A stretch of DNA of 64,000 nucleotides, taken from Paenilisteria newyorkensis (GTDB lineage Bacteria > Bacillota > Bacilli > Lactobacillales > Listeriaceae). Location: NCBI RefSeq assembly GCF_000766145.1, contig NZ_JNFB01000035.1, positions 62,001 to 126,000 of the forward strand, written 5' to 3'. This document shows, piece after piece, positions 1 through 8,735 of this stretch. The position numbers and the translations under genes are program-made. The number at the start of each line of letters is the position of its first letter. The first letter of the stretch is position 1. The notes under the pieces are model-generated. The model was not told where the DNA came from. It made no database searches and was given only the letters and a program-made list of their open reading frames with translations.

Positions 1-1699
1 TCTCCTGCACCTTCTGCGTCCCTGTCCCAAAGTACCGAATCTGCTCACTTTCACAGCTTGGACAATGGTTTGGCACGCCTTCCTGATACCCACAATAATG
101 ACATTTCATCTGATTATGCGCCTGATGATACGTCAGCGAAATACTGCAATTCGGACATTCCACGACATAGCCACAATCCCGGCACATCACAAACGACGAG
201 TACCCGCGCCGATTCAGAAGCAGCACAACCTGTTCCTTTTTCGCCAGCCGATCCTTGATTTTTTCCAACAACACTTGCGAAAATTCCGTCCGATTCTCGT
301 TGCGCAATTCCTCACTCATGTCGACCACTTCGACCTCCGGAAGCGCCGTATCATTCACACGCGTAGGCAATTCAAGCAACGTATACCGCTTTTTCCCAGC
401 CCGCGCAAACGACTCCAAAGAAGGCGTCGCACTACCGAGCACAACTGGGCAACCATACCGCTTCGCCCGCTCAATCGCCACGTCCCGCGCATGATACCGC
501 GGATTATCCTCCTGCTTATAACTCGTTTCATGTTCCTCATCAATAATAATAATACCGAGCTTCAAAAATGGTGCAAAAACCGCAGAACGCGCCCCAACAA
601 CGACCTTGGCTTTCCCCTGCTCAATTTTGCGCCATTCATCATATTTTTCACCCGCCGAAAGCGCGCTATGAAGTACCGCGACAAGCTTCCCAAAGCGGCG
701 TTTAAAGCGCTCCACCATTTGCGGCGTCAACGCGATTTCCGGAACGAGCACAATCGCCTCTTTTCCAGCCGCGAGTACCGCCTCAATCGACTGCAAATAA
801 ATCTCCGTTTTCCCGCTCCCGGTCACGCCGTGCAACAAGAATGTCTCCTGTTCTCCTGCCGCGGCCGAAGCCACAATCGCATCCCGCGCCGCCTGCTGAT
901 CCGGCAATAATGGCAGCGGTGTACTCGCCTTGAAATCATGATGCTCATAAGGATCCCGCGACACATGCTGATCCACGATCTCAATCAAGCCAAGCGCCGC
1001 CACCTTCTGAATCGTCGCATCCGTCGTCTGAACCTTCTCCCGCAACGCTTTCACCGAAATATATTCCTCATCAAAAACCTGGAAAAATTGCAAAATCTTG
1101 CTTTGCGCTTTGGCCCCTTTCGAAAGCCCCGCCATCGCGTCCTCCAACTGCTGCACAGACGCAAGCGGTTTGACCACGCGCATCGTTTTTTTCGTCACCT
1201 TGTTTTTCACCTGATACACCAATTCGACGATGCCGTCCTTCATCCACTTTTGAAGCGTTGGCAAGGCTCCGAGCTGTTCCGCCCGTTTCCAATCCATCGT
1301 TTCATACTCTTCAAAAAGCCGCTGTGCCTCATCATTCGCAGTATCCAGCAAAACAAAATACTTCTCATATTTCGCCCGCAAAGCCGCCGGTAGCATCGCC
1401 TGATACGCCGTAATCCGATAAGCCAGCGTCTCCTGCGAAATCCAATCCCCAAGCTCCAAAAGCTCCTCATTTAGAACCGGCGCCAAATCCATCATTTCCC
1501 GAATCTCTTTTAATTTCGCGAACTCACTCGTGTCCGACGTACCAACAACAAACCCCTGCAACGCCCGGTTCCCAAACGGCACCGAAACACGCATCCCAGG
1601 TCGCACAATATCCTGCCAAGCCTCCGGAATGAGATAATCAAACGGGCGATCAACCTGCATCGCTGGCACATCCACAATCACTTGGGCTACTCTTGCCAT
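1..1699 (-). CDS. priA: Primosomal protein N' (replication restart helicase), 3' end outside window
   Basis: PriA is a superfamily 2 DNA helicase that recognises stalled replication forks and reloads the replisome. The minus-strand frame is open from an ATG at 1699 to the window edge (566 codons), so the C-terminal part is missing. Reading it shows the N-terminal DNA-binding start (MARVAQVIVDV), a Walker A motif (GVTGSGKTEIY), a DEEH box and LGSATPS. Near the edge is the PriA cysteine cluster (CRDCGY, CPNC, CHYCGY, CPSC) that binds zinc. The ATG lies one base beyond the coaBC stop, so the two are translationally linked. The long reading frames on the opposite strand here are shadows of this gene. 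Identification is firm. Confidence 0.96.
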   Translation of the reverse strand, partial: MARVAQVIVDVPAMQVDRPFDYLIPEAWQDIVRPGMRVSVPFGNRALQGFVVGTSDTSEFAKLKEIREMMDLAPVLNEELLELGDWISQETLAYRITAYQAMLPAALRAKYEKYFVLLDTANDEAQRLFEEYETMDWKRAEQLGALPTLQKWMKDGIVELVYQVKNKVTKKTMRVVKPLASVQQLEDAMAGLSKGAKAQSKILQFFQVFDEEYISVKALREKVQTTDATIQKVAALGLIEIVDQHVSRDPYEHHDFKASTPLPLLPDQQAARDAIVASAAAGEQETFLLHGVTGSGKTEIYLQSIEAVLAAGKEAIVLVPEIALTPQMVERFKRRFGKLVAVLHSALSAGEKYDEWRKIEQGKAKVVVGARSAVFAPFLKLGIIIIDEEHETSYKQEDNPRYHARDVAIERAKRYGCPVVLGSATPSLESFARAGKKRYTLLELPTRVNDTALPEVEVVDMSEELRNENRTEFSQVLLEKIKDRLAKKEQVVLLLNRRGYSSFVMCRDCGYVVECPNCSISLTYHQAHNQMKCHYCGYQEGVPNHCPSCESEQIRYFGTGTQKVQE

Positions 1700-1700
1700 C

Positions 1701-2906
1701 TTACTTTTCCTCCAACAAACGCGCAGCCTGTTCGATAATTTCGCGCGCTACCTCTTGTTTAGACAATAACGGGAAAACCTTCTCCGCATCTTCCTGCCCA
1801 TAAAAAGTCACCTGATTCGTGTCCACGCCAAAACCAGCACCAATTTGCGCCACATTATTCGCCACAATCAAATCCGCATTTTTCGCATGCAGTTTTTTCA
1901 GCGCATTCTCCTTCACATTTTGCGTCTCCGCAGCAAAGCCAATCACGACCTGTTCCGCCTTCTTATTCTGACCAATTTCCGCCAAAATATCCTTCGTGCG
2001 CACCATCTCAATCGCGTAATCACCTGGCTGCTTCTTAATTTTATGCTCATGAATCACTTTTGGTGTATAGTCCGCGACCGCCGCGCTCATCACAAAAACG
2101 TCCGCCGAATCCTGATGCTTCATGACTTCCTCGTACATCTCCTGCGCTGTTTCAATATAAACCGCCTGAACACCGTGCGGCACCGCAAGTTTCGTAGACG
2201 ACGTCACCAGCACGACTTCCGCGCCGTATCTAGCCGCCGTTTCCGCGACCGCAAAGCCCATTTTCCCCGTCGAATGATTCGTAAAATAACGCACCGGGTC
2301 CAATTTTTCCATCGTTGCCCCCGCCGTCACCACGACTTTCCGTCCAGCAAGCGTCGTATTCTTCTCCGCAAAAAAGCTCGTCAAATGACCCACGATCCGC
2401 TCCGGTTCCTCCAAACGGCCACGCCCAACGTACCCGCACGCAAGATATCCCTCGCTCGGCTCAATAAAACGAACACCGTCCGCGTAAAGCTGATTAATAT
2501 TCCTAACCACGGCCGGATGCGCAATCATGTGCACATTCATCGCTGGCGCTACCCAAATCGGCGCCTCCGTAGCAAGCAGCGTCGTCGTCACCATATCATC
2601 CGCAATCCCGTTCGCCATCTTGCCAATCACGTTCGCCGTCGCCGGCGCCACAATCACAAGATCCGCCCAGTCCGCCAAGTCAATATGCGCCACAACACCA
2701 GAATCCTTCTCATCAAACGTATCCGTATACACATCATTGCGCGACAACACCTGAAACGAAAGCGTCGGCACAAACTCCTGCGCACTTTTCGTCATCATAA
2801 CCTTCACATTCGCGCCCGCCTGCGTCAATTTACTCGTAAGCGCCACAGCTTTATAAACAGCGATTCCACCAGAAACCGCGAGTAAGATATTTTTTCCATC
2901 CAACAT
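1701..2906 (-). CDS. coaBC: Bifunctional phosphopantothenoylcysteine decarboxylase / phosphopantothenate-cysteine ligase
   Basis: CoaBC carries out two steps of coenzyme A synthesis: CTP-dependent ligation of cysteine to 4'-phosphopantothenate, then FMN-dependent decarboxylation. The 401-aa length is normal for the fusion. The N-terminal CoaC flavoprotein half begins LLAVSGGIAVYKA and carries the PAMN motif; the C-terminal CoaB half starts around residue 190 (VVVTAGATMEKLDPVRY). The start has a good ribosome site (AGAGGTG, 6 bases upstream). A -10-like TATAAT sits at 2935-2940, so the gene appears to have its own promoter. In L. monocytogenes it directly follows rpoZ, as I recall; here a 7-kb island separates them. 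Confidence 0.96.
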   Translation of the reverse strand: MLDGKNILLAVSGGIAVYKAVALTSKLTQAGANVKVMMTKSAQEFVPTLSFQVLSRNDVYTDTFDEKDSGVVAHIDLADWADLVIVAPATANVIGKMANGIADDMVTTTLLATEAPIWVAPAMNVHMIAHPAVVRNINQLYADGVRFIEPSEGYLACGYVGRGRLEEPERIVGHLTSFFAEKNTTLAGRKVVVTAGATMEKLDPVRYFTNHSTGKMGFAVAETAARYGAEVVLVTSSTKLAVPHGVQAVYIETAQEMYEEVMKHQDSADVFVMSAAVADYTPKVIHEHKIKKQPGDYAIEMVRTKDILAEIGQNKKAEQVVIGFAAETQNVKENALKKLHAKNADLIVANNVAQIGAGFGVDTNQVTFYGQEDAEKVFPLLSKQEVAREIIEQAARLLEEK

Positions 2907-3359
2907 CTAGGTCACCTCTTTCACCTTCCCATCAATTATACCGTTTTAGCGCGGGAAAAAACAGTGCTGGAGGTTAGAAAGGTGAAGAAAAAGCTAGGAA
3001 TCTCCTTTTGGGTGAGGAATCCTAGCTTTGATATTTTATATTATATACAATGCAGAGCCCCTATCTTTGAGTCTAGATATCAAACTTCTTTCGTAGCGAC
3101 CGTTATTATCTTGTTGTATTTCTTCCGACGCGTTAATTTATCTGCGTTCTCATTAATAATTTTAAAGGTAAAACTCCTTTTCTATGTATATTTTTAATCT
3201 CTGTCTAGCATAAACTTTTACTAATTTCTACGGTAACATAATTATCCAAGGAAAACAATGGGTTCATAGATTATTTTAACATAATCGACTTTATACACAA
3301 AAAAACAGGATATCACGAATCCCCATTTTTCTGGGTAAGACGTACATCCTGCTTTAAAC
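2907..3359. other. Gene-poor spacer with two minus-strand terminator-like hairpins
   Basis: No convincing gene. It holds the coaBC -10 (2935-2940) and a hairpin at 2990-3029 (AAAGCTAGGA/TCCTAGCTTT) that on the minus strand runs into a T-run. A second hairpin at about 3297-3357 has a stem GCAGGAT/ATCCTG followed on the minus strand by seven T. Two minus-strand terminators 270 bases apart would bracket a short transcript. Between them a minus-strand frame of about 34 codons (roughly 3085-3190), rich in Lys/Arg, follows an AAAGGAG but lacks a usable start codon, so it is at best a remnant. Confidence 0.5.
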
Positions 3360-3480
3360 AAATCGAGCGAAAGCGTTTGTATTCAAGAGATTCCGTGGAA
3401 GCCAGAAGCGGAGCGTACTCGTGTACGTGAGAACCGGAAGTCCGCGGAATCTCTTGAATGCGAGCGCTTGTCGCCGATTT
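3360..3480. repeat. 121-bp imperfect palindrome, copy A of a dispersed repeat
   Basis: A long inverted repeat. The outer arms are AAATCG/CGATTT, followed by a perfect 15-bp pair ATTCAAGAGATTCCG (3381-3395) and CGGAATCTCTTGAAT (3445-3459). The centre contains CGTAC-TCGT-GTACG. The right arm carries GAGCGCTTGTCGCC (3462-3475), which recurs in inverted orientation at 9750-9870 together with a similar centre (GCGGAGCGTACT here, GCGGAACGTACT there). It lies just downstream of the nitroreductase stop codon. It could act as a 3'-end RNA hairpin or be a MITE-like dispersed element; no coding capacity. Confidence 0.75.
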
Positions 3481-3501
3481 ATCTGTCATATGATCCAGAC
3501 C

Positions 3502-4131
3502 TTATTTCCAAAATACAGTCTCATCCGTACTCATCCGATACGAACCATACCCCAAGCCGCCTGCTTTCCCAATCGAAACAATCATCACCGGCACATAACG
3601 CTCTGTATCCATCCCAAACGCCTCGGCAACTTCCTTCCGCTCAAATCCACCAATCGGATTCGTATCATAACCATAAGCCCGCGCGACCAACATCAACTGC
3701 ATCGCAACCAGACTACCGTCAATCAACGCCACACGTTCCAATTCCTCACGTGGCGAGTTCGCATAATAAGGTGTCAACGCAGCCATTTGCTTCTCTTTCA
3801 CATCCGCCGGCATCAATCCTTGCTCCACCGCGCTACTAAAAATTTTCTCCCCATTCTCAAAACTATTCAAGTCACCAAAAATCACAATCATGGCCGACGA
3901 TGAATCATTTTGCTGCGTATTAAATCGCACAAGCGGACGCAATTTCTCCTTACCTTCTGGACTCTCCACCACAACAAAACGCCACGGCTGCATGTTCACC
4001 GATGATGGCGCGCGCATCGCATCCGTCAAGATTTGCTCCATCTCTTCTCTACTAATTTTCACCGAGTCGTCATATGTACGAATCGAACGGCGGTTTTTGA
4101 TAATATCTTCAAAGTCATTATTTTTATACAT
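3502..4131 (-). CDS. Nitroreductase-family FMN-dependent oxidoreductase
   Basis: The 209-aa protein belongs to the nitroreductase superfamily of dimeric FMN enzymes that reduce nitro compounds, quinones or similar electrophiles with NAD(P)H. Family signatures are the N-terminal RRSIRTYDD (FMN phosphate binding), the APSSVNMQPWRFVVV segment and the C-terminal NPIGGF. The physiological substrate cannot be read from the sequence. It follows a small monooxygenase-fold protein by only 6 bases and the pair lies opposite an ArsR-type regulator, so an electrophile- or quinone-stress operon is plausible. The terminator is probably the hairpin near 3297-3357, beyond repeat copy A. Confidence 0.85.
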   Translation of the reverse strand: MYKNNDFEDIIKNRRSIRTYDDSVKISREEMEQILTDAMRAPSSVNMQPWRFVVVESPEGKEKLRPLVRFNTQQNDSSSAMIVIFGDLNSFENGEKIFSSAVEQGLMPADVKEKQMAALTPYYANSPREELERVALIDGSLVAMQLMLVARAYGYDTNPIGGFERKEVAEAFGMDTERYVPVMIVSIGKAGGLGYGSYRMSTDETVFWK

Positions 4132-4135
4132 AATA

Positions 4136-4429
4136 TTACTTCCTTTCTAATGTGCTGAGTACTTGAATGGTCGGCGGCGCACTCAACATGCTGCCAACAC
4201 CGGCTTGGAACGCTTGAAAATGCTTGCTTTTATTATGAGCATCAATCGCAGCTAAATCTTCCCACTGCTCGATCATGTAAAACTCGGTCGTATTTTCAAC
4301 GGCACACGTCAACTTGTAGCTAATGTTGCCCGACTCCGCGCGTGACGCCTCAACCAACGGCTCCACTTCTTTCAAAAAAGCAGCAACCTTATCTTCTTGG
4401 ACTTCCAACTTCGCTTGAATAACTAGCAT
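4136..4429 (-). CDS. Antibiotic biosynthesis monooxygenase (ABM) domain protein
   Basis: A 97-aa dimeric alpha-beta barrel of the ABM/YgiN type. The signature is the pattern MLVIQAKLEV, then ESGNISYKL, then FYMIEQWED, with a histidine-containing HNKSKHFQAF helix. Relatives include quinol monooxygenases and haem-degrading enzymes; the exact reaction is not predictable here. I place the start at 4429 because AAGGGCG precedes it at good spacing; an in-frame extension upstream runs through the promoter. A TATAAT (+ strand 4451-4456) and a palindrome (4459-4476) sit directly upstream. Probably co-transcribed with the nitroreductase. Confidence 0.8.
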   Translation of the reverse strand: MLVIQAKLEVQEDKVAAFLKEVEPLVEASRAESGNISYKLTCAVENTTEFYMIEQWEDLAAIDAHNKSKHFQAFQAGVGSMLSAPPTIQVLSTLERK

Positions 4430-4450
4430 TTGTTCGCCCTTCTTCCTTCG

Positions 4451-4476
4451 ATTATATTGTTCGATTTTTTTCGAAC
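4451..4476 (-). promoter_or_regulatory. Promoter -10 and operator-like palindrome of the ABM/nitroreductase operon
   Basis: The minus-strand -10 TATAAT (complement of 4451-4456) abuts GTTCGATTTTTTTCGAAC (4459-4476), a perfect inverted repeat with 6-bp arms and a 6-bp spacer. Its position between the divergent ArsR-type gene and the operon makes it the natural binding site for that regulator. This is inference; no known consensus was matched. Confidence 0.5.
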
Positions 4477-4539
4477 TACAATACTTTACCATAACATTTT
4501 TTGATAGGCAACTAATATGTAATGTGCTATGATACTTTT

Positions 4540-4824
4540 ATGAAAAATAATAATCCAAATACAGATCAGTTGTTAGTTTTATTCCAAGCTTTAGGTGATC
4601 CGATTCGCCTCGATATTTTCCGCTGCTTACTTCAAAAAGGAGAACAGCGCGTGACGAGCGATACCTACGACGTTTCAAAATCCACGATGTCCCACCACAT
4701 TAAACTGCTAAAGGAGGCCGGTTTAGTCGCCGTTCGAAAAGAAGGCACGACGCATATTTATTCACCCAACCAAGATTTACTCGAACAATATCCAGCCTTT
4801 TTCACCATCTTCCACAAAAAATAA
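4540..4824 (+). CDS. ArsR-family winged-helix transcriptional regulator
   Basis: A 94-aa regulator with the ArsR fold: ALGDPIRLDIFRCLL at the N-terminus, a recognition-helix region SKSTMSHHIKLLKEAGLV, then the wing VRKEGTTHIY. There is no CxC metal motif in the DNA-binding helix, so it is likely one of the non-metal ArsR proteins that sense redox or small molecules. It is transcribed away from the ABM/nitroreductase pair, which it probably represses. The start at 4540 has no ribosome site: an extended -10 (TGCTATGAT) ends only 6 bases upstream, which suggests a leaderless mRNA. Confidence 0.85.
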   Translation: MKNNNPNTDQLLVLFQALGDPIRLDIFRCLLQKGEQRVTSDTYDVSKSTMSHHIKLLKEAGLVAVRKEGTTHIYSPNQDLLEQYPAFFTIFHKK

Positions 4825-4868
4825 GCGATATAACTCCGAATCCCGGAATTATATCGCTTGTTTTTTTC
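4822..4868. terminator. Bidirectional terminator between arsR-like gene and WxL gene
   Basis: Stem AAGCGATATAA with TTATATCGCTT, flanked by A- and T-runs on both sides, between convergent genes. Confidence 0.85.
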
Positions 4869-4870
4869 GA

Positions 4871-5611
4871 TCAATCAGGCGTGTCTGTTAATGTCCAAGT
4901 CAGTGTTGTCACATATTTCGCATCTTTATCTTTCTTCGTCGCACCTGGAACTTTCAGCGTCACGCTCGCATTTTCAGCATCCGCATCGGCGCCGACCGTA
5001 TTACCAAACGCGTTCGTCCAAACACCCATTCCAGAATCAACTGGTGCGTTCACAACATCTTGAATCGCGCTATTCCCGTTCAATACAACGTTCTGATTAT
5101 TCATCGGTTTCGCCGCATTCGCCGAGTTCAATTCCGCATCTTTCAACGTCAATACTGCACCAGTCAACTCGCTCGATCCCGCTTTAAACTGATCATTACT
5201 CACTTGCAATTTCCAACCAGCGTTCGTTCCACGATTATCCGTCACTTGCGCAAAAGTCGGTACATATTTTGTGCTACCATCACTTTTCAAAACGACTTCA
5301 TCATATTTGGCTTTATATGTTGTATCACTACCAGAAATTGTTTGCTCTCCAAAATGAATATTCGATACATAGTCTAAACGAAGCGCACCCGTTGTTGGTG
5401 TTGGCGCATCTGGATCTGTTGGCGTTACATCATCACCAGGATTTGTCGGATCGATTGGGTTTGTTGGTGTCGTGCCATCATCCTCTTTAAAAATAATATC
5501 ACCTTTTGAAGTCGTCGAACCAACCTCCGCCGCGTGTGATGGTGCTGCATAAATCGCCAAACTACTTGCTGCCAAAATACCTACTAGTGCTACTTTACTT
5601 AATTTCATCAT
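4871..5611 (-). CDS. Secreted WxL-domain cell-wall protein
   Basis: A 246-aa exported protein. It starts with a signal peptide (MMKLSKVALVGILAASSLA, AxA-type cleavage near PSHAAE), then a Pro/Thr/Asp-rich linker (about residues 45-75). The WxL domain covers the C-terminal part: LDYVSNIHFG, the first WxL motif in AGWKLQVS and the terminal second motif TLTWTLTDTP. WxL domains bind peptidoglycan non-covalently at the surface of low-GC Gram-positives. It lies 64 bases downstream of a much larger WxL protein and is probably co-transcribed with it. Usual WxL loci also carry a DUF916/DUF3324 membrane partner; none is present here. Confidence 0.9.
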   Translation of the reverse strand: MMKLSKVALVGILAASSLAIYAAPSHAAEVGSTTSKGDIIFKEDDGTTPTNPIDPTNPGDDVTPTDPDAPTPTTGALRLDYVSNIHFGEQTISGSDTTYKAKYDEVVLKSDGSTKYVPTFAQVTDNRGTNAGWKLQVSNDQFKAGSSELTGAVLTLKDAELNSANAAKPMNNQNVVLNGNSAIQDVVNAPVDSGMGVWTNAFGNTVGADADAENASVTLKVPGATKKDKDAKYVTTLTWTLTDTPD

Positions 5612-5675
5612 TTTATATTTCTCCTTCTTGTTTCTAAATTTTTTATAATAAAAGAGTCAAAATTCGACTCGAATA

Positions 5676-8600
5676 TCAGGGGGCATCTTCTAACGTCCAT
5701 CGAATATTCGTACTGTATTGTTTATTTGCCATAGCAGTTCCTGGTTTCACGTTCATCACTAAGGATGTTTCGCTTGAATTCAAGTCGATTTCCGTTAAAC
5801 CGCGTTGCATGCGTTCATTAGAGTAGACTGGAATGGCGTGCTCTGTGCTAAGGGGTGTTTCACCTTGTGCGGTCTTCATCGCTAAAGCATCGGTCAAAAC
5901 TTTTCCGTCAGTCGTTTGTAGTGGTGTTTCAAGTTGCGCACTGACTAGCCAATTAGACGAAACGCTTCTCGTATCACTCACAGAGAGTTGAACGTCATCA
6001 ATAGGTTTTATCGTTTTTGTCTTAGAAGTAATCATTTGCTCGCCAAACGAAATGTTTTCCGTCACATTTCCGAGCGCTAAAGCACCATCTTGCACCTTCA
6101 CCTTAATCCGTTTCCCAATACCATCCACAGAAAAAGTGACCGTGTATTCGCCAGGCGTATTCGTTAGGCCGCCCTTATCAACGATAGCGACTTGGCTCGT
6201 AATGTCCGTACCACTCGGAATCGCCCAAGCTTTCAAATTAGAACGCTGCCTTATGAGCGTGTTCAATTCCGCTTCGCTCGCTGGATATTCCGCAAGTTGA
6301 ATCGTGATGTCATTCGCCTGCATCATCGCCTGATCGTTACTAATTGTCCCTGCGTCCTTCACAAAAACTGGCACCGTTATCGGCGTCGTATTTCCGGCCT
6401 GATCTTTAAGCGTCATCTCCACAGTCGTATAGCCAACTTTGCTCAAATCAGGCTGTTTGCTGATGGTATAGATGAGGTTATCATCACCATTTCCAGCATT
6501 ATCATACACATCTGTCAGCAGATCTTTTGCATTCGTCGTAAAAGTGTCACCAACTGTTGCATACTGCGTCACTGGCGTCGCTGTTGGTTTCGTCGTATCC
6601 GCTACAATCACGTCTGCCGATTTTTCACTCGTATTTCCCGCAGCATCTGTTGCCACCGCATAACAAGCAATATAAGGCACGATTGGGCGCTCCGATACTG
6701 GGACGGCAATGCTATAATGGCCACTACCATCTGCTTTTCCTGTTGCTAAAACAGTATGATCGGCTTTTTTATAAATGGTGACCGTCGCATTCGCTTCTGC
6801 ATCACCCGCCACGACTGTTGCTTTGTCATTGATGGCATGCAACGTTGGGGCATCCGGCGCGGTTTCATCTTTTACAGTCGTGGTCGCCGTCGCAGATTTA
6901 CCGTTGAGATAAGAATAGGCAGTGACTTGATTTCCTGCTGTCACGTAACTTCCTGCTGGCAATGTGAACGTATACTTTCCTTCCGCGTCTGCAATAACAT
7001 GATACATAGTTGCGTCGTTGAAATCTTGAGACGTGATGCTTCCTGTCCCAATCGCTGCGTCACCGGAGAATTTTACGTACGCACCAGGATTAGTGACACC
7101 GGTAATCGTATGGCTATTCATCGCCGCCTTGTCATCTGTCAAATCATTGATCGATACCGCCACATCAGGAATTCCTTCAAACAATACCCGTTTAAAATTC
7201 TGCGTCCGGAAATTTTGGATAAAGCTCGTTTGCGTCGCCTCATTCACCGAGTTAGCTGTTACCGAACTGACATTGGAGCTACTGTATTTAATATTCATCC
7301 CATACATCGGATTCCAAAAATACGTTTGATTCCCGTCTCCGAGCCAATCTGTTCCCGTCCAAGCTTTCACCGATTGCACGTCCACATTAAGTTTTCCAGC
7401 AGTGCCGTACATATAAATCAGGCGGCTTCCAGCATTCGTATTGTTCAACTGCAAATTCACTCTTTTAGCATCGGCAAATTGAAAAGTAGACGCGTTACCA
7501 ATCCGAATCAAATATTTAGAGCCCGTACCATCTGTTTGAACATCAAACGTGCCATCTTTTGCAACGATAAAACTACTATTGTCACCTGTATAAATCGCGG
7601 CACCTGTTGATGTTCCAGTATTTTCAGCACGGATATTTAATTTGGCACCGGAATCCACTTTTAACGAGGCACCAGAGGCAATATAAATCGGGTTACGTCC
7701 ATCTGAACCAGCGCCCAGCGTATTAACGAGCAATTCGGCATTCTTACTAACGTGCAATGAACTACCGCTACTTCCTAATATCACCCCACCAGCCGTACTT
7801 CCCGTCTCTGTGCGAATTTGAACATAAGCACCATCATCAATATTTAAATTACCATCAATCCTGAAAGCGCACGTTCCTTCTTCACCAGAACTCCCACCGC
7901 GTATCAAGTATACCTCTGCGTTCTTCCCAACCGTCGCTGTTCCTTTATTCCCAAGATTAATGACCGTCGCATTCGTGGTCGATCCAGTATACGTCGAATT
8001 TTCTTGAAAATTAATATTCGTTATTTCCAGGTTTACTTGGTTCGTCAAAGCCGCATACGTCACACTATCAAAAGGAGAAACGTAAGAATTCACCGATCTG
8101 TTCACGACATTGCCAATAATATTCACGTCTGCCTCATACGAACAAGTAAGTTGGGCGCCAGTATATTCAATATTTTGATAGGTAAGTTGCGTTCCTTTAC
8201 CCGCCGTTCCCGATAAACGCAGCGGACCCCAGTAATTCCGACCGAACATTTTAATATCCTTGATCACAATATCCACTTTATTCGAGCCAAATGACATTAA
8301 ATAACCACGACTTCTAAAATCAACCGTATGACCATTTCCGTTTATCGTGATACTTCTCGTTGGAATGCTGAGATTCGATTCCGCCGCACTCCCCGTTGTA
8401 TAGTTTGAAAAATTGATATCATTCATAATATTGATTTCTGTAACCGTAACATCTTTCATCGCGGCTTCCAGTTGCAAATAATCCGTGACGTTCGCAACAT
8501 TTGCCGTAGCTTGTAATCGTGATGATTGAAGCCCTTTCCTCTCTTTCGCGACCTCTTGTGTTGCTGATTCAGGCGTCGTTTCCGTTTTCGCTTCGGTTGC

Positions 8601-8735
8601 TTTTGGTTGCTCTATATTTGCCTCAGCTGCCGTTTCTACCAAGCCCTCTGCACTACTCATGATTGGCGCTACACTCGTTACTACAAAACTACACGCAAGC
8701 GTCACTGCCATCGTCCGTCTAAGAAGTTTCATCAT
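5676..8735 (-). CDS. Large secreted WxL surface protein with beta-helix-like and Ig-like regions
   Basis: About 1,019 aa. An N-terminal signal peptide (MMKLLRRTMAVTLACSF, cleavage near SSAEG) is followed by a Glu/Thr/Ala-rich linker. Residues of roughly 90-500 show repeated short strands with VNI, ITING and LNIDDGA, typical of a right-handed beta-helix as in pectate-lyase-like and adhesin proteins. Then come two or three Ig-like modules (DETAPDAPTLHAI, ADTTKPTATPV, the second with a QYATVGDTF bacterial Ig signature) and a C-terminal WxL domain (NISFGEQ, NWLVSAQL, terminal IRWTLEDAP). The start at 8735 is preceded by GGAGG; an in-frame upstream ATG lacks one. Likely an adhesin or glycan-binding protein; substrate unknown. 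Confidence 0.88.
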   Translation of the reverse strand: MMKLLRRTMAVTLACSFVVTSVAPIMSSAEGLVETAAEANIEQPKATEAKTETTPESATQEVAKERKGLQSSRLQATANVANVTDYLQLEAAMKDVTVTEINIMNDINFSNYTTGSAAESNLSIPTRSITINGNGHTVDFRSRGYLMSFGSNKVDIVIKDIKMFGRNYWGPLRLSGTAGKGTQLTYQNIEYTGAQLTCSYEADVNIIGNVVNRSVNSYVSPFDSVTYAALTNQVNLEITNINFQENSTYTGSTTNATVINLGNKGTATVGKNAEVYLIRGGSSGEEGTCAFRIDGNLNIDDGAYVQIRTETGSTAGGVILGSSGSSLHVSKNAELLVNTLGAGSDGRNPIYIASGASLKVDSGAKLNIRAENTGTSTGAAIYTGDNSSFIVAKDGTFDVQTDGTGSKYLIRIGNASTFQFADAKRVNLQLNNTNAGSRLIYMYGTAGKLNVDVQSVKAWTGTDWLGDGNQTYFWNPMYGMNIKYSSSNVSSVTANSVNEATQTSFIQNFRTQNFKRVLFEGIPDVAVSINDLTDDKAAMNSHTITGVTNPGAYVKFSGDAAIGTGSITSQDFNDATMYHVIADAEGKYTFTLPAGSYVTAGNQVTAYSYLNGKSATATTTVKDETAPDAPTLHAINDKATVVAGDAEANATVTIYKKADHTVLATGKADGSGHYSIAVPVSERPIVPYIACYAVATDAAGNTSEKSADVIVADTTKPTATPVTQYATVGDTFTTNAKDLLTDVYDNAGNGDDNLIYTISKQPDLSKVGYTTVEMTLKDQAGNTTPITVPVFVKDAGTISNDQAMMQANDITIQLAEYPASEAELNTLIRQRSNLKAWAIPSGTDITSQVAIVDKGGLTNTPGEYTVTFSVDGIGKRIKVKVQDGALALGNVTENISFGEQMITSKTKTIKPIDDVQLSVSDTRSVSSNWLVSAQLETPLQTTDGKVLTDALAMKTAQGETPLSTEHAIPVYSNERMQRGLTEIDLNSSETSLVMNVKPGTAMANKQYSTNIRWTLEDAP

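Noticed and set aside
65-910. Long plus-strand open frame opposite priA
   Set aside because: It is very rich in Arg/His without family features, and the minus strand reads as a full PriA with Walker and zinc motifs.
1845-2885. 346-codon plus-strand frame opposite coaBC
   Set aside because: Basic, low-information translation; the opposite strand is clearly CoaBC. Shadow of codon bias.
2964-3197. 77-codon hydrophobic plus-strand frame in the coaBC upstream spacer
   Set aside because: It runs through the terminator hairpin at 2990-3029 and has no homology I can name; a minus-strand remnant is equally possible.
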